A DNA stretch of 33,668 nucleotides from Caproiciproducens sp. MSJ-32 (GTDB lineage: Bacteria; Bacillota; Clostridia; Clostridiales; Clostridiaceae): positions 1 through 33,668 of the forward strand of contig NZ_JAHLPS010000019.1 in the NCBI RefSeq assembly GCF_018918055.1. The letters are read 5' to 3'. The translations under genes and the position numbers were made by a program. The notes below the pieces were generated by a model, which was given only the letters and a program-made list of their open reading frames with translations, did not search any database and had not been told where the DNA came from. Numbering within the stretch: position 1 is the first letter of the stretch; each line of letters starts with the position of its first letter. Below are positions 1 through 8,750 of the stretch, one piece after another.

Positions 1-108
1 CTGAATAAATAACATTTATTGGAGTTCTTAATTCATGAGAAATATTCGAATAAAACTCATCTTTCATATTTTCATATTGAATTTTTATATCTATCTTTAT
101 AATTTCAT
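1..108 (-). pseudogene. Inverted fragment of a sensor histidine kinase (H-box region)
   Basis: On the minus strand this stretch encodes a linker followed by a textbook HisKA H-box, SNISHELRTP, whose His is the phosphoacceptor, and then INVIYS, ending at base 1. The plus strand from about base 109 carries the rest of the same kinase. Reverse-complementing bases 1-108 and joining them to base 109 restores one frame: the last base (g) plus 'ct' makes an Ala codon, giving VIYS-A-LQLKDLY, the usual spacing of this kinase family. I therefore read it as one gene with an inverted segment. The sensor part of the gene is not in the window. Whether the inversion is biological or an assembly artefact at a contig end cannot be told from the sequence. 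Confidence 0.85.
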
Positions 109-110
109 CT

Positions 111-821
111 CTTCAATTAAAAGATCTATATATTGATAAAGTTGATTATGATAAAATTGTTTCATATAACAAAATAATAAAACAAAATTGCTTGAGACTT
201 GTTAGAACAATAGATAATTTTATTGATAGTAATAAATTATCGGAAAATAAGCTTCATTTTAATAATAAAGTATATAACATTGTTGAAATAGTAGAAAATG
301 TAATTTTACTAAGTGATCATTATATGAAATTAAGAAATGTAAAGATTACTTTTGATCCTAAAGAAGAAGAAATATTTTTATTATGTGATAAAAGCCATAT
401 AGAAAGAATTATGCTTAATATTCTATCTAATTCTTTAAAATATGGAAAATATGATGGGAATATTTATGTAACAGTGATGATTGAAAATGATAAGAATATA
501 AAAATCGAAGTAATGAATGATGCAGAAGCTATTCCTGCTGATAAATTAAAAGATATATTTGAAAAATTTACAAAGGTAAATAATACTTTTAGCAGACCCT
601 CTGAAGGCAGTGGATTAGGATTATTTTTAACAAGGGGGTTGGTTGAACTTCATAAAGGAAAAATTTATATAGAAACTGGAGAAAAGGAAGGAAATACTTT
701 TAGAATTATTTTGCCTTATGACTCAAAAATAAAAGATAATGCTTCATTATTAAATAAGAATTTTGAAATAAATGATTTAAAAGAAAAAGTAGATATAGAA
801 TTTTCAGATATTTATTTTTAA
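111..821 (+). CDS. Sensor histidine kinase, C-terminal part (5'-disrupted)
   Basis: Carries the second HisKA helix (LQLKDLY to RLVRTIDNFID) and a complete HATPase_c domain: an N-box around IERIMLNILSNSLKYGK, a G1-like region (MNDAEAIPADKLKDIFEKF, with the usual DxGxG degenerated to NDAEA) and a clear G2 box GSGLGLFLTRGLVE. The phosphoacceptor His is not in this part; it lies on the opposite strand at the left edge. As drawn, the gene has no proper start: stops occur in frame upstream of base ~96, and the TTG at 192 would omit the H-box. It ends with a C-terminal tail after the ATPase domain. No response regulator is visible here. The domain call is firm; the intact gene structure is unknown. 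Confidence 0.88.
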   Translation, partial: LQLKDLYIDKVDYDKIVSYNKIIKQNCLRLVRTIDNFIDSNKLSENKLHFNNKVYNIVEIVENVILLSDHYMKLRNVKITFDPKEEEIFLLCDKSHIERIMLNILSNSLKYGKYDGNIYVTVMIENDKNIKIEVMNDAEAIPADKLKDIFEKFTKVNNTFSRPSEGSGLGLFLTRGLVELHKGKIYIETGEKEGNTFRIILPYDSKIKDNASLLNKNFEINDLKEKVDIEFSDIYF

Positions 822-885
822 AACATAAAAATTATTATAGATGCATACAATATTTAAGAAGTATATTGCATTTAGGAGTAATTTT

Positions 886-1440
886 ATGTGGAAAAAAAAT
901 AAAAAGTCTGATAAAAAAAATAAGAAAAATGATAAAAAATTATTAGGGATTTTAAAAGTAGATAATAAAATATATTTTATTAATTTAATAGTAAATCTAT
1001 TAATACCTTTATTAGGCTGTATAGCAACAATATACATTAATAAGAATTCTATTATAATTTATGAAAGTTTAAAGAAACCATTTTTTATTCCGTCAATATT
1101 AATGGTTTTAATAATTTGGACATGCTTATACATAACACTAGGAATTGCAGCTTATAGATTTTATACAAAGAACGAAATAAAAAAATTAAATAGTGATGGT
1201 TACTTCTTTTATTTAATTCAATTGATTTTTAATTTTGTCTGGACATTTATATTTATAAGTTTTAGACTTTACGGTCTTTCATTTATTTTCTTAATTGTAA
1301 TAACAATTTTAGCTATAATCACAGCTTTTAAATTTTTTAGAATTGATAAAATATCAGCTTTTTTAATATTACCTTATATACTGTGGCTAATATATTCTGC
1401 TGTAATAAATTATTTTATTTGGTACTTTAATGAGATGTAA
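886..1440 (+). CDS. TspO/MBR family membrane protein
   Basis: A 184-residue, strongly hydrophobic protein with about five predicted membrane helices after a basic N-terminus (MWKKNKKSDKK). Family hallmarks are KKPFFIP at the end of the first loop, WTCLYITLGIA, the QLIFNFVWTFIF stretch and a C-terminal LPYILWLIYS. TspO proteins bind tetrapyrroles and related ligands in the membrane; the ligand here is not known. The ATG at 886 is chosen because AGGAG (874-878) lies 7 nt upstream; an upstream in-frame ATG at 841 lacks such a site. It follows the broken kinase by 64 nt with no terminator, so the two could be co-transcribed. Confidence 0.8.
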   Translation: MWKKNKKSDKKNKKNDKKLLGILKVDNKIYFINLIVNLLIPLLGCIATIYINKNSIIIYESLKKPFFIPSILMVLIIWTCLYITLGIAAYRFYTKNEIKKLNSDGYFFYLIQLIFNFVWTFIFISFRLYGLSFIFLIVITILAIITAFKFFRIDKISAFLILPYILWLIYSAVINYFIWYFNEM

Positions 1441-1678
1441 AGAAGTGATATTTTAATAAATATTATTATGTTACTAAATTGAATTTAACTTTTAAATAAT
1501 TAATTTGTTTTTAATGACTTTATAAGAAAGTTATAGGTTGCAGTTTATATATTTTCTTTTTATATACAAATTCTAAATTTATATAAGTTTTTTTAAGTAA
1601 GTTATAAAAGTATTGAAAGATTTCAAAGCTATTTTATTCATAGAATATATTTAATATTAAAAGAAGTAGGAGATGAAA

Positions 1679-3856
1679 ATGAAAAAGCTTATAATTGCTG
1701 AAAAACCCTCTGTAGCAAAAAATATAGCAGATGCTTATAACATTAAAAAAAGAAAAGATGGATACTTTGAAGGGGAGGAATATGTAGTAACTTGGGCTTT
1801 CGGGCATTTGCTTCAGCTTTTTGATGCTAAAGATTATGATGAAAGCATGATCAGTTGGAAAATGGAAAAGTTCCCATTTATACCTGGTGAATTTAAGTAT
1901 AAAATAAAGAGTAATGGATATGACAGAAATTCAATTGATAAGGGAGCTGAAAAGCAGATAAATGTTATTAAAAGCTTAATAAATAGGGACGATGTAGACG
2001 GAATAATATCAGCAACAGATTATGATAGGGAAGGACAGATAATCGCTGATGAGTTATTTATATATTTGAATGTTAAAAAGCCAATATATAGATTATTGCT
2101 TAATGAATGGACTGAAGAAGAAGTAAAGAAGGGAATGGAGAAATTAAAGCTAAATATAGAAATGAAGCCTTTACAAGATGCTGGGATGAGTAGGCAGTTA
2201 GCTGATTGGATTATAGGAATTAATTTAACTTCTGTAACTACCTTAAGATATGCTGCTGCCACAAAGGAAAGAAAAACATTAAATATTGGAAGAGTTTTAC
2301 TGCCAACTTTAAAAATTATATATGATAGAGATAAAGAAATTGAAAATTTTAAAGCAAGTTCTTATTATAAATTAACAGCAAAATTTAAATCTGCAGCTAA
2401 TATTGAATTTGATAGTATTTACTATGAAAAAAATAGTGAAAAATTTGAAGATAAAAGTTACCTTGATAAAATAAGTAAGCTATTAGTAAACAAAAGTGGT
2501 ATAGTTGTTGATAAGGAAGTAGAAAAAAAGAAAGAGTATCCTCAACCATTATTTAATTTATCTAACTTACAGGGATATATTACAAGTAAGTATAAGGGAT
2601 GGACGTCTGATAAAGTTCTCAAAATCGCTCAAAGTCTTTATGAAAAGAAGTTTATTACTTATCCAAGAACAGCTAGTGTTGTTCTTGAAGAAAGTTTAGA
2701 AACAAGGGCTAAAAAAGTATTGAATACTTTAAAAAAAGGGCTTCCTTACGAAAAAGAAATTAAATTTACAAAAAATAAAAGAGTTTTTGACAATTCAAAA
2801 GTTGAAAGTCACAGTGCAATAATTCCAACATATATAATTCCAAATAAACTTACAGCAGATGAAGAAAAGGTATATACAGCAATTAAGAATAGATTTATAA
2901 TGCAGTTTATGCCTTTGGCAGAGTTTGAAGAAACTAAAATTATTATTAAGGTTAATGATGAAAATATAATAGGAGAGTTTATTGCAAAAGGCAAAGTAGA
3001 GATGGTAAAAGGTTTTAGAGTTGTTGAAAAAACTGAAACAAAGGACACTATCCTTCCTGCTTTAGAAAAGGGAGATCTTTTGTATCTTATAGAAAATAAA
3101 GTTAATAAGGTAACTAAAAAACCACCTAAGCATCATACAGAAAAAACTCTTTTAAGATTAATGGAAACATGTGGAAAGAGTTATAAGGATGAAATGGAAG
3201 AAGAAAGAAATTCTGATGAAATGATGAAGGCTATATTAAGTGGCTTTAGTATAGGTACACCTGCCACAAGGGCTGAAATTATAAAAAAGTTAAAAGATGT
3301 TGGATATATAGAAGCAAAAGGAAAAAGTTTAATAGTTACAGAATTAGGAAGAACTATTGTAGAAATTTTTCCTGTTAAAGAGCTTCTAGATTTAGAATAT
3401 ACTGGTAAGTTAGAAAAAACTTTATCAGATATAGAAAAAGGAAGGTTTAGAAAAGAAGATTTTTTAAATTTTATTATTGATTTCACTAAAGAAGCGGTAA
3501 ATAAGATAAAAACTGATACATTGATATTAAATAAGTTTAAGATAGAATTAGAAGAGGGGCTAGAAGAGCTAGGGAAGTGTCCAATATGTGGCAACCCTGT
3601 TATAGAAAGTACAAAGGCCTATGGATGTATTAATTGGAAAAATGGATGTAAATATGCCATATGGAAAGATGATAAATTTATAAGTTCTTTAGGTAAAAAA
3701 GTTACTAAGGAAATGGTTAAATTGTTATTAAAGAATGGGAAAGTTGGTTTTAGAAATATAAAAAGTAAAAAGGGAACAACTTATTCTGCTTATTTAAGAT
3801 ATATTAAAGATCAAAAAACAGGATATTTTAAGTGGGAAATGGAATTTATTAATTAG
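1679..3856 (+). CDS. topB: DNA topoisomerase III (type IA)
   Basis: A 725-residue type IA topoisomerase, which relaxes or decatenates DNA by single-strand passage through a 5'-phosphotyrosine. Seen in order: N-terminal TOPRIM domain with LIIAEKPSVAK (Glu8) and the metal-binding SATDYDREG (Asp114, Asp116), the active-site motif FITYPRT (Tyr328), SHSAIIPT, IGTPATRAEI, and a C-terminal Cys4-type finger (CPICG ... CINWKNGC). Length fits TopB rather than TopA. Start at the second ATG: AGGAG at 1668-1672 abuts the ATG at 1673 but sits 6 nt from 1679, and the resulting MKKLIIAEKP is the family N-terminus. Upstream there are about 238 nt of AT-rich DNA with no gene. A strong terminator follows immediately. 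Confidence 0.96.
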   Translation: MKKLIIAEKPSVAKNIADAYNIKKRKDGYFEGEEYVVTWAFGHLLQLFDAKDYDESMISWKMEKFPFIPGEFKYKIKSNGYDRNSIDKGAEKQINVIKSLINRDDVDGIISATDYDREGQIIADELFIYLNVKKPIYRLLLNEWTEEEVKKGMEKLKLNIEMKPLQDAGMSRQLADWIIGINLTSVTTLRYAAATKERKTLNIGRVLLPTLKIIYDRDKEIENFKASSYYKLTAKFKSAANIEFDSIYYEKNSEKFEDKSYLDKISKLLVNKSGIVVDKEVEKKKEYPQPLFNLSNLQGYITSKYKGWTSDKVLKIAQSLYEKKFITYPRTASVVLEESLETRAKKVLNTLKKGLPYEKEIKFTKNKRVFDNSKVESHSAIIPTYIIPNKLTADEEKVYTAIKNRFIMQFMPLAEFEETKIIIKVNDENIIGEFIAKGKVEMVKGFRVVEKTETKDTILPALEKGDLLYLIENKVNKVTKKPPKHHTEKTLLRLMETCGKSYKDEMEEERNSDEMMKAILSGFSIGTPATRAEIIKKLKDVGYIEAKGKSLIVTELGRTIVEIFPVKELLDLEYTGKLEKTLSDIEKGRFRKEDFLNFIIDFTKEAVNKIKTDTLILNKFKIELEEGLEELGKCPICGNPVIESTKAYGCINWKNGCKYAIWKDDKFISSLGKKVTKEMVKLLLKNGKVGFRNIKSKKGTTYSAYLRYIKDQKTGYFKWEMEFIN

Positions 3857-3880
3857 GGGCTGCACATGCAGCCCTTTTAT
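3857..3880 (+). terminator. Intrinsic terminator after topB
   Basis: Perfect 7-bp stem gggctgc/gcagccc with a 4-nt loop (acat), followed by TTTTATTATT. It begins at the topB stop codon. Confidence 0.93.
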
Positions 3881-4023
3881 TATTATTTTATAATAAATGA
3901 ACTTTTATTCAACAATTTGATATTTTTTTATATAAAATTCTAAATTATAACAATAATCGAAATAAATTCATATTATAAATAATAAAGTATTTAATTAAAA
4001 GTTATTTTACCAAGGAGGTTAGA

Positions 4024-5046
4024 ATGAAAGATAAAATAATTAAAAGATTTGCAGCATTTGTATTAACTATATTTTCTATAGGAATTTTTTCAGCTTGTGT
4101 AGATAAAAAGATAAATAATGGAAATGAAGCGGTAAAAATTAGATTAAATGAAGTTGTTAGATCAGTTTTTTATGCTCCGATGTATATTGCTATTAATGAA
4201 GGTTTCTTTTTAGAAGAAGGTATTGAAATAGAGCTAACTACCGGCCAAGGAGCAGATAAAACAATGCAGCAACTATTAAGTGGAAATGCTGATATAGGTT
4301 TTTCAGGACCAGAGCAGGTAATATATATTTACAATCAAGGAAGAGAAGATTATCCGGTAGTATTTGCTAAATTAACTCAAACTGATGGATCCTTTATTGT
4401 TGGAAGAAAAGAAAATCCAGATTTTAAATGGGAAGATTTAAAAGGAGCTGAGATAATCGGTGCAAGACCAGGGGGAATGCCTCAAATGGTTTTTGAATAT
4501 GTTCTAAGAAATCATGGATTGGATCCTAGAACAGATGTATCTTTAGTTACCAATATAGATTTCACAGCTACTTCAGGAGCTTTTAAAGCAGGAACAGGAG
4601 AATATGTTAATTTATTTGAACCAACAGCATCAATGCTTGAAAAAGAAGGAAGTGGAAAAATTTTAGCATCAATTGGAAAAGCTGCAGGAGATATTCCTTA
4701 TACTGCTTTTTATACTACAAAGTCATATATGGAAGAAAATCCTGAAATAGTACAAAGATTTACTAATGCAATTTATAAAGGTCAATTATGGTATGAAAGG
4801 CATTCAGCTGAAGAAATTGCAGATGCAATAATTTCATTTTTCCCAGGAACTGATAGAGATATTATCATATCTGTTGTTAATAATTATAAGGAAATAGAGG
4901 CAATAGCTAAAACGCCAATAATTGAAGAAGAAGATTTAAACAGACTTATGGATATTATTCAAGAATATGATTCTAACTTAATAAAAGAAAGACCACCATA
5001 TGAGAAAATAATAAATAATGAATTTGCAGAAAAAGCTATGGAGTAA
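4024..5046 (+). CDS. NMT1/SsuA-type ABC transporter substrate-binding lipoprotein
   Basis: A 340-residue extracellular binding protein. The N-terminus is a lipoprotein signal (basic KRF, hydrophobic stretch, lipobox FSAC with Cys25). The mature part has the NMT1/THI5-like fold signature: APMYIAINEGFF near the start, DIGFSGPEQ about 80 residues in, then GARPGGMPQ. The class serves thiamine-precursor, sulfonate/taurine and nitrate-type importers; the sequence does not settle the substrate. A perfect AAGGAGG lies 5 nt before the ATG. It is the first gene of a three-gene operon with ATPase and permease. No TPP riboswitch-like sequence was recognised in the ~140-nt leader, which weakens a thiamine role without excluding it. 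Confidence 0.88.
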   Translation: MKDKIIKRFAAFVLTIFSIGIFSACVDKKINNGNEAVKIRLNEVVRSVFYAPMYIAINEGFFLEEGIEIELTTGQGADKTMQQLLSGNADIGFSGPEQVIYIYNQGREDYPVVFAKLTQTDGSFIVGRKENPDFKWEDLKGAEIIGARPGGMPQMVFEYVLRNHGLDPRTDVSLVTNIDFTATSGAFKAGTGEYVNLFEPTASMLEKEGSGKILASIGKAAGDIPYTAFYTTKSYMEENPEIVQRFTNAIYKGQLWYERHSAEEIADAIISFFPGTDRDIIISVVNNYKEIEAIAKTPIIEEEDLNRLMDIIQEYDSNLIKERPPYEKIINNEFAEKAME

Positions 5047-5056
5047 GTGAAATAAT

Positions 5057-5095
5057 TTTTTCTAGCTTCAGTATTAGTTACTGAAGCTAGAAAAA
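5057..5095 (+). repeat. Perfect 17-bp intra-operon hairpin
   Basis: The arms tttttctagcttcagta and tactgaagctagaaaaa pair perfectly over 17 bp around a 5-nt loop (ttagt). It sits between the binding-protein stop codon and the ATPase Shine-Dalgarno. The 3' side runs into AAAAATATTT, not a clean U-tract, so it may be a leaky terminator or an mRNA-stabilising 3' end for the binding-protein transcript. Confidence 0.9.
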
Positions 5096-5122
5096 TATTT
5101 AATAGGAAAGGAGGTATTTCTA

Positions 5123-5890
5123 TTGGCTTTAATTACAGTTTCAAAGGTAGGTTTAATATATAATTCTTTAGAAAATGAAACTTTAGCAATAAAAGATGTT
5201 AGTTTTTCAGTAGATAAGGGAGAGTTTATTAGTATTATAGGACCATCTGGTTGTGGTAAATCAACCTTATTAAATATTATCAGCGGCTTATTAGAACCTA
5301 CCTATGGAGAAGTTGTATATAATGATAAAAATGTAAAAAATAGATTGGATAAAATAGGTTATATGTTTCAAAAAGATAATTTGTTTGAATGGATTTCTGT
5401 TTGGAAAAATGTAACCTTAGGTTTAAAAATAAAAAAGAAATTAAATAAAGAAAATATAGATAGAGTTGAAAAGTTATTAATAAATTACGATTTGGAAAAA
5501 TTTAAAAATCATAAACCTTCTGAGTTATCTGGAGGAATGAGGCAGAGAGTAGCCTTAATTAGAACCCTAGCCTTGAATCCTGAAATATTATTATTAGATG
5601 AACCTTTTTCTGCTTTAGATTATCAAACTAGACTTTGGGTATGTGATGATGTAAAAGGAATAATAAAAAATGAATGTAAGACAGCTATAATGGTAACTCA
5701 TGATATATCTGAAGCAGTATCAATATCTGATAGAATAATTATGTTAAGCAAAAGGCCTGCTGAAATAAAATTAGATGTTAAAATAAACTTTAAAAATAAA
5801 GAAGCTACTCCTTTTGAAAGAAGAAGTGAGCCAGAATTTAAGGAATACTTTAATTTATTATGGAAGGAGTTAGATAAAGTAAATGAGTAA
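5123..5890 (+). CDS. ABC transporter ATPase (SsuB/TauB type)
   Basis: A 255-residue nucleotide-binding subunit that energises the importer encoded around it. All motifs are intact: Walker A GPSGCGKST, Q-loop FQKDNLFEW, signature LSGGMRQR, Walker B LLLDEPFSALD and the switch His in VTHDISEA. The size and MFQKD..L.W Q-loop are typical of the nitrate/sulfonate/taurine ATPase branch. Translation probably starts at TTG, since AAAGGAGG (5107-5114) lies 8 nt upstream and no ATG precedes the conserved ALITVSKV start. Its end overlaps the permease gene by 8 nt, indicating translational coupling. Confidence 0.93.
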   Translation: MALITVSKVGLIYNSLENETLAIKDVSFSVDKGEFISIIGPSGCGKSTLLNIISGLLEPTYGEVVYNDKNVKNRLDKIGYMFQKDNLFEWISVWKNVTLGLKIKKKLNKENIDRVEKLLINYDLEKFKNHKPSELSGGMRQRVALIRTLALNPEILLLDEPFSALDYQTRLWVCDDVKGIIKNECKTAIMVTHDISEAVSISDRIIMLSKRPAEIKLDVKINFKNKEATPFERRSEPEFKEYFNLLWKELDKVNE

Positions 5891-6674
5891 GGAACATGAA
5901 GAATATATAAAAAAAATAAAAAAAGAAAAATTAAAAGTCACAATTTTTAGAATTGCGATTTTGATTTTATTTATTATTCTTTGGGAACTATTGACAGATT
6001 TTAAGATAATAGATCCATTCCTAACATCAAGTCCAAGCAGAATGATTAAATCTCTTTTAGAATTTATAGAAAATGGAACATTATTTAAGCATATTTTTGT
6101 AACATGTTATGAAACAATAATAGGCTTTACTTTAGGAACGGTACTTGGGACTCTTATTGCAGTTATATTATGGTATTCCCCTTTTACTGCGAAAGTATTA
6201 GATCCCTATTTAGTTGTTTTAAATGCATTGCCAAAGGTCGCTTTAGCTCCAATAATAATATTTTGGGTTGGAAATGGCATGGGAGCAATAATTACAATCA
6301 CCCTTTTAATTTCAGTAGTTACAACCATAATTACAGTTTTAACAGGTTTTAATGGTGTGGACAAAGGTAAATTAAAGTTAATGGAAACATTTGGAGCAAA
6401 TAAATTTCAAACTTTAAGATATTTAGTTTTTCCTGATAACCTTCAAGTGCTAGTATCTGCTTTAAAAATAAATGTTGGTTTGTCTTGGGTTGGGGTAATA
6501 ATGGGAGAATTTTTAGTAGCAAGAGAAGGTTTAGGATTTTTAATTATATATGGTGGACAAATATCTCAACTTGATATGGTTATGATGAGTATAATTATAT
6601 TATCGCTAATTGCTTATTTAATGTATTTAGCTGTATCAAAGGCAGAAGCGATTTTTAAGAAAAGTATGAATTAG
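5883..6674 (+). CDS. ABC transporter permease (BPD-type, SsuC/TauC-like)
   Basis: A 263-residue inner-membrane permease with about six predicted helices after a charged N-terminus (EEYIKKIKKEK). The EAA loop contacting the ATPase is visible around KLMETFGANKFQTLRYLVFP, and the protein has the typical GLSWVGVIMGEFLVAREGLG segment of this branch. It starts inside the last codons of the ATPase gene (ATGAGTAA overlap), so the two are co-translated. With the lipoprotein upstream it completes an importer of unknown substrate. A short stem-loop follows the stop codon. Confidence 0.92.
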   Translation: MSKEHEEYIKKIKKEKLKVTIFRIAILILFIILWELLTDFKIIDPFLTSSPSRMIKSLLEFIENGTLFKHIFVTCYETIIGFTLGTVLGTLIAVILWYSPFTAKVLDPYLVVLNALPKVALAPIIIFWVGNGMGAIITITLLISVVTTIITVLTGFNGVDKGKLKLMETFGANKFQTLRYLVFPDNLQVLVSALKINVGLSWVGVIMGEFLVAREGLGFLIIYGGQISQLDMVMMSIIILSLIAYLMYLAVSKAEAIFKKSMN

Positions 6675-6700
6675 GGAGCTTAAATTTTGGCTCCTTTAAT
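6675..6700 (+). terminator. Probable weak terminator after the ABC operon
   Basis: A 5-bp stem ggagc/gctcc (6675-6679 with 6690-6694) and a 10-nt loop, followed by TTTAATTATTT. Short, but correctly placed directly after the stop codon. Confidence 0.5.
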
Positions 6701-6753
6701 TATTTAATTAATATATAACATAATTTTAAATATATAAAATAATTGTAAATGGC

Positions 6754-6768
6754 GTAACAATCTGTTAC
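6754..6768. promoter_or_regulatory. Small inverted repeat upstream of the TPR gene
   Basis: gtaaca-atc-tgttac is a perfect 6-bp inverted repeat with a 3-nt spacer, lying 45 nt before the TPR gene. It has the shape of an operator half-site pair; no regulator can be named. Confidence 0.3.
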
Positions 6769-6804
6769 AATAAAATTTAGAGTAAAAAAAGTAATGGAGG
6801 TACT

Positions 6805-6837
6805 ATGAAAATATGCAGGAGTTTTTCTCTAAAATAA
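6805..6837 (+). other. Possible 10-codon leader ORF overlapping the TPR gene start
   Basis: TGGAGG (6795-6800) sits 4 nt from an ATG that opens a 10-codon frame (MKICRSFSLK, stop TAA) overlapping the TPR gene start in another frame. The TPR ATG at 6813 is 12 nt from the same Shine-Dalgarno, which is unusually far. Confidence 0.3.
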
Positions 6838-8642
6838 AAATAGATTATAAAAAAATGAAAACGTTTCATAGTGAGCTGAAAAAATTAATGGGACCTTTTT
6901 ATAGATTTTTAAGAAAAATAAAAGATCTATATGATAGAGCCAATAAGAAAAATCCTTATACTGAGCCTATTGTAATAATCAGTAGTACTTGTTTTATTAC
7001 ATTGATGTTTATATTAATAATTAAGGCAAATATGAAAGTGGAAAATATAAATATTTTTGACAATACGGCAGAAAAATTATATTACCAATATGATTATGAT
7101 AAAGCAATAAAAGAATATAATGAAATGCAGTTAAATGATCCTTGGCCAATATGGTCAGTTAATATGGCTAATATATATTCGCTGAAGTCTGAAGTAGAAA
7201 AATCTGAATCTATTTTAAAAGAGAGCATTATAGTAAGAGATAGAATAATTAATGAAGAGGGAATTGAAAATTATTCAGATAAAGATAAAGAATTAATAAA
7301 TAAGATTTTATTTATTTTCAATATGAACAATAAGTATGAAGAAACAATTACTTTTGGGGAAGAATATATTTCTGAAAGTGGTGCAGATAATAATATATTA
7401 AAGAATTTATTTATTGCCTATATCTCTAAAAATCATGAATTTAAAGCTGAAGAAATTATAGGAAAATATGATTTAACTGAAAATTCAGCTTATAAATTAT
7501 CTGAGGCAGCTAATATGTACAGTTTAATAAATAATTGGGACAAGGCGCTTGAATTATTAGATAAAGCCTGGGAAATAGATAAAAATGAATTAAAAATATA
7601 TGATACTATTGAGGAAATGTATTTATTTAATAAAAATAAATTAATAGAAAATCTAGAAAAATTATTAAAAGAAAATCAAGGTAAAAATTCCTATAAAATG
7701 ATGCTTGCAAAAGTCTACGCTAATGATATAGAAAATTTAGAAAAAGCTGAAACTTTAATAGAGGAATTAGAAAAGGATAAAATAGAAGGAACTATAATTA
7801 ATTTAATTAAATTTGATTATTATAGTAAAAATAATAATCAAAAGAAAGCAATGGATTGCTTAGAAGATGCCTATAAAGAAGTAAAAAATGAAAAAGAAGA
7901 TACTTTCTATGAATATTTCATAGGCGCTTTATTATCATATAATAGTAAGGAATATGACAAAGCTTCATTATTGGTTAAAAAGAGTATTTTAAATAATCCT
8001 AATTACAATAATTCCTATTTACTGTTAGCAGATATCTCTTATTCAGATGGAGAGATAAAATTTATTGAACCATATTTAAGAACTGCAATGGAAAAAGCTC
8101 CTTATAGTTATAAAACAATTTTAAGGCTGGCAGAATATTATAAAAACATAGAAGTGAATAATGATAAAGCGAAAAAAATGTATGAAACTGCTATAAATTT
8201 AAGAAAAGATGATAGCAGCTTATATGATAAATTAGCTCATTTATATATTTCAGAAGAACAATGGGGAGAGGCAATAAGTAATATAGAAAAAGCTATCAAA
8301 CTTGATAAAAATAATAGTAGCTATTATAGAGTTTTAGGGGCATTATATCTTAAGTATGAAATTTATGAAGAAGGTATAAAATATATTCGTAAAGCCTATG
8401 AAATGAATGAGAAAGACATATTGGCCCTAAATAATGCTGCTTGGTATTATATCAATGTAGAAAAAAATATAAGCAGAGCTTATGAAAATATAAAGGCAGC
8501 TTATGATGAAATGCCAATAAATTTAAATGAAAATACTAAAAAATTATTAACAGAAAATTATACAAGAATAGAACAACTTTATAAGGATAATCCAGAAACA
8601 TTAAGTAGTGATACATTTGTTGACATAAACTTATTTTATTAA
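6813..8642 (+). CDS. Membrane-anchored TPR-repeat protein
   Basis: A 609-residue protein: a basic cytoplasmic N-terminus (~50 residues), one membrane helix at about residues 53-71 (IVIISSTCFITLMFILII) and a long, Lys/Glu-rich, all-helical exterior. TPR-like repeats are recognisable: YDYDKAIKEYNEM near residue 95, NWDKALELLDKAWEIDK near 235, and the clearest array near 480-560 (EEQWGEAISNIEKAIKLDKNN, then EIYEEGIKYIRKAYEMN). TPR domains bind proteins, so a scaffold role at the cell surface is plausible, but no family-level function is recognised. The start is uncertain because the Shine-Dalgarno is 12 nt upstream. A terminator overlaps the stop codon. Confidence 0.8.
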   Translation: MQEFFSKIKIDYKKMKTFHSELKKLMGPFYRFLRKIKDLYDRANKKNPYTEPIVIISSTCFITLMFILIIKANMKVENINIFDNTAEKLYYQYDYDKAIKEYNEMQLNDPWPIWSVNMANIYSLKSEVEKSESILKESIIVRDRIINEEGIENYSDKDKELINKILFIFNMNNKYEETITFGEEYISESGADNNILKNLFIAYISKNHEFKAEEIIGKYDLTENSAYKLSEAANMYSLINNWDKALELLDKAWEIDKNELKIYDTIEEMYLFNKNKLIENLEKLLKENQGKNSYKMMLAKVYANDIENLEKAETLIEELEKDKIEGTIINLIKFDYYSKNNNQKKAMDCLEDAYKEVKNEKEDTFYEYFIGALLSYNSKEYDKASLLVKKSILNNPNYNNSYLLLADISYSDGEIKFIEPYLRTAMEKAPYSYKTILRLAEYYKNIEVNNDKAKKMYETAINLRKDDSSLYDKLAHLYISEEQWGEAISNIEKAIKLDKNNSSYYRVLGALYLKYEIYEEGIKYIRKAYEMNEKDILALNNAAWYYINVEKNISRAYENIKAAYDEMPINLNENTKKLLTENYTRIEQLYKDNPETLSSDTFVDINLFY

Positions 8643-8668
8643 AAGTGCTTTATTAAGCACTTTTTTTA
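8641..8668 (+). terminator. Intrinsic terminator after the TPR gene
   Basis: Stem aaaagtgctt/aagcactttt, 10 bp, loop tatt, followed by further T residues. Confidence 0.88.
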
Positions 8669-8750
8669 TGGAAAAATAAGCAATAAATTGCTATTATTAT
8701 AATAAGAAAATAAATTTATGAAAATTGTTAGAAGTATGGAGGGTATATTG

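Noticed and set aside
3881-4023. TPP riboswitch or other leader upstream of the NMT1-type binding protein
   Set aside because: No CUGAGA/ACC-type conserved segments or paired helices were found; the leader is AT-rich and ends in a normal Shine-Dalgarno.
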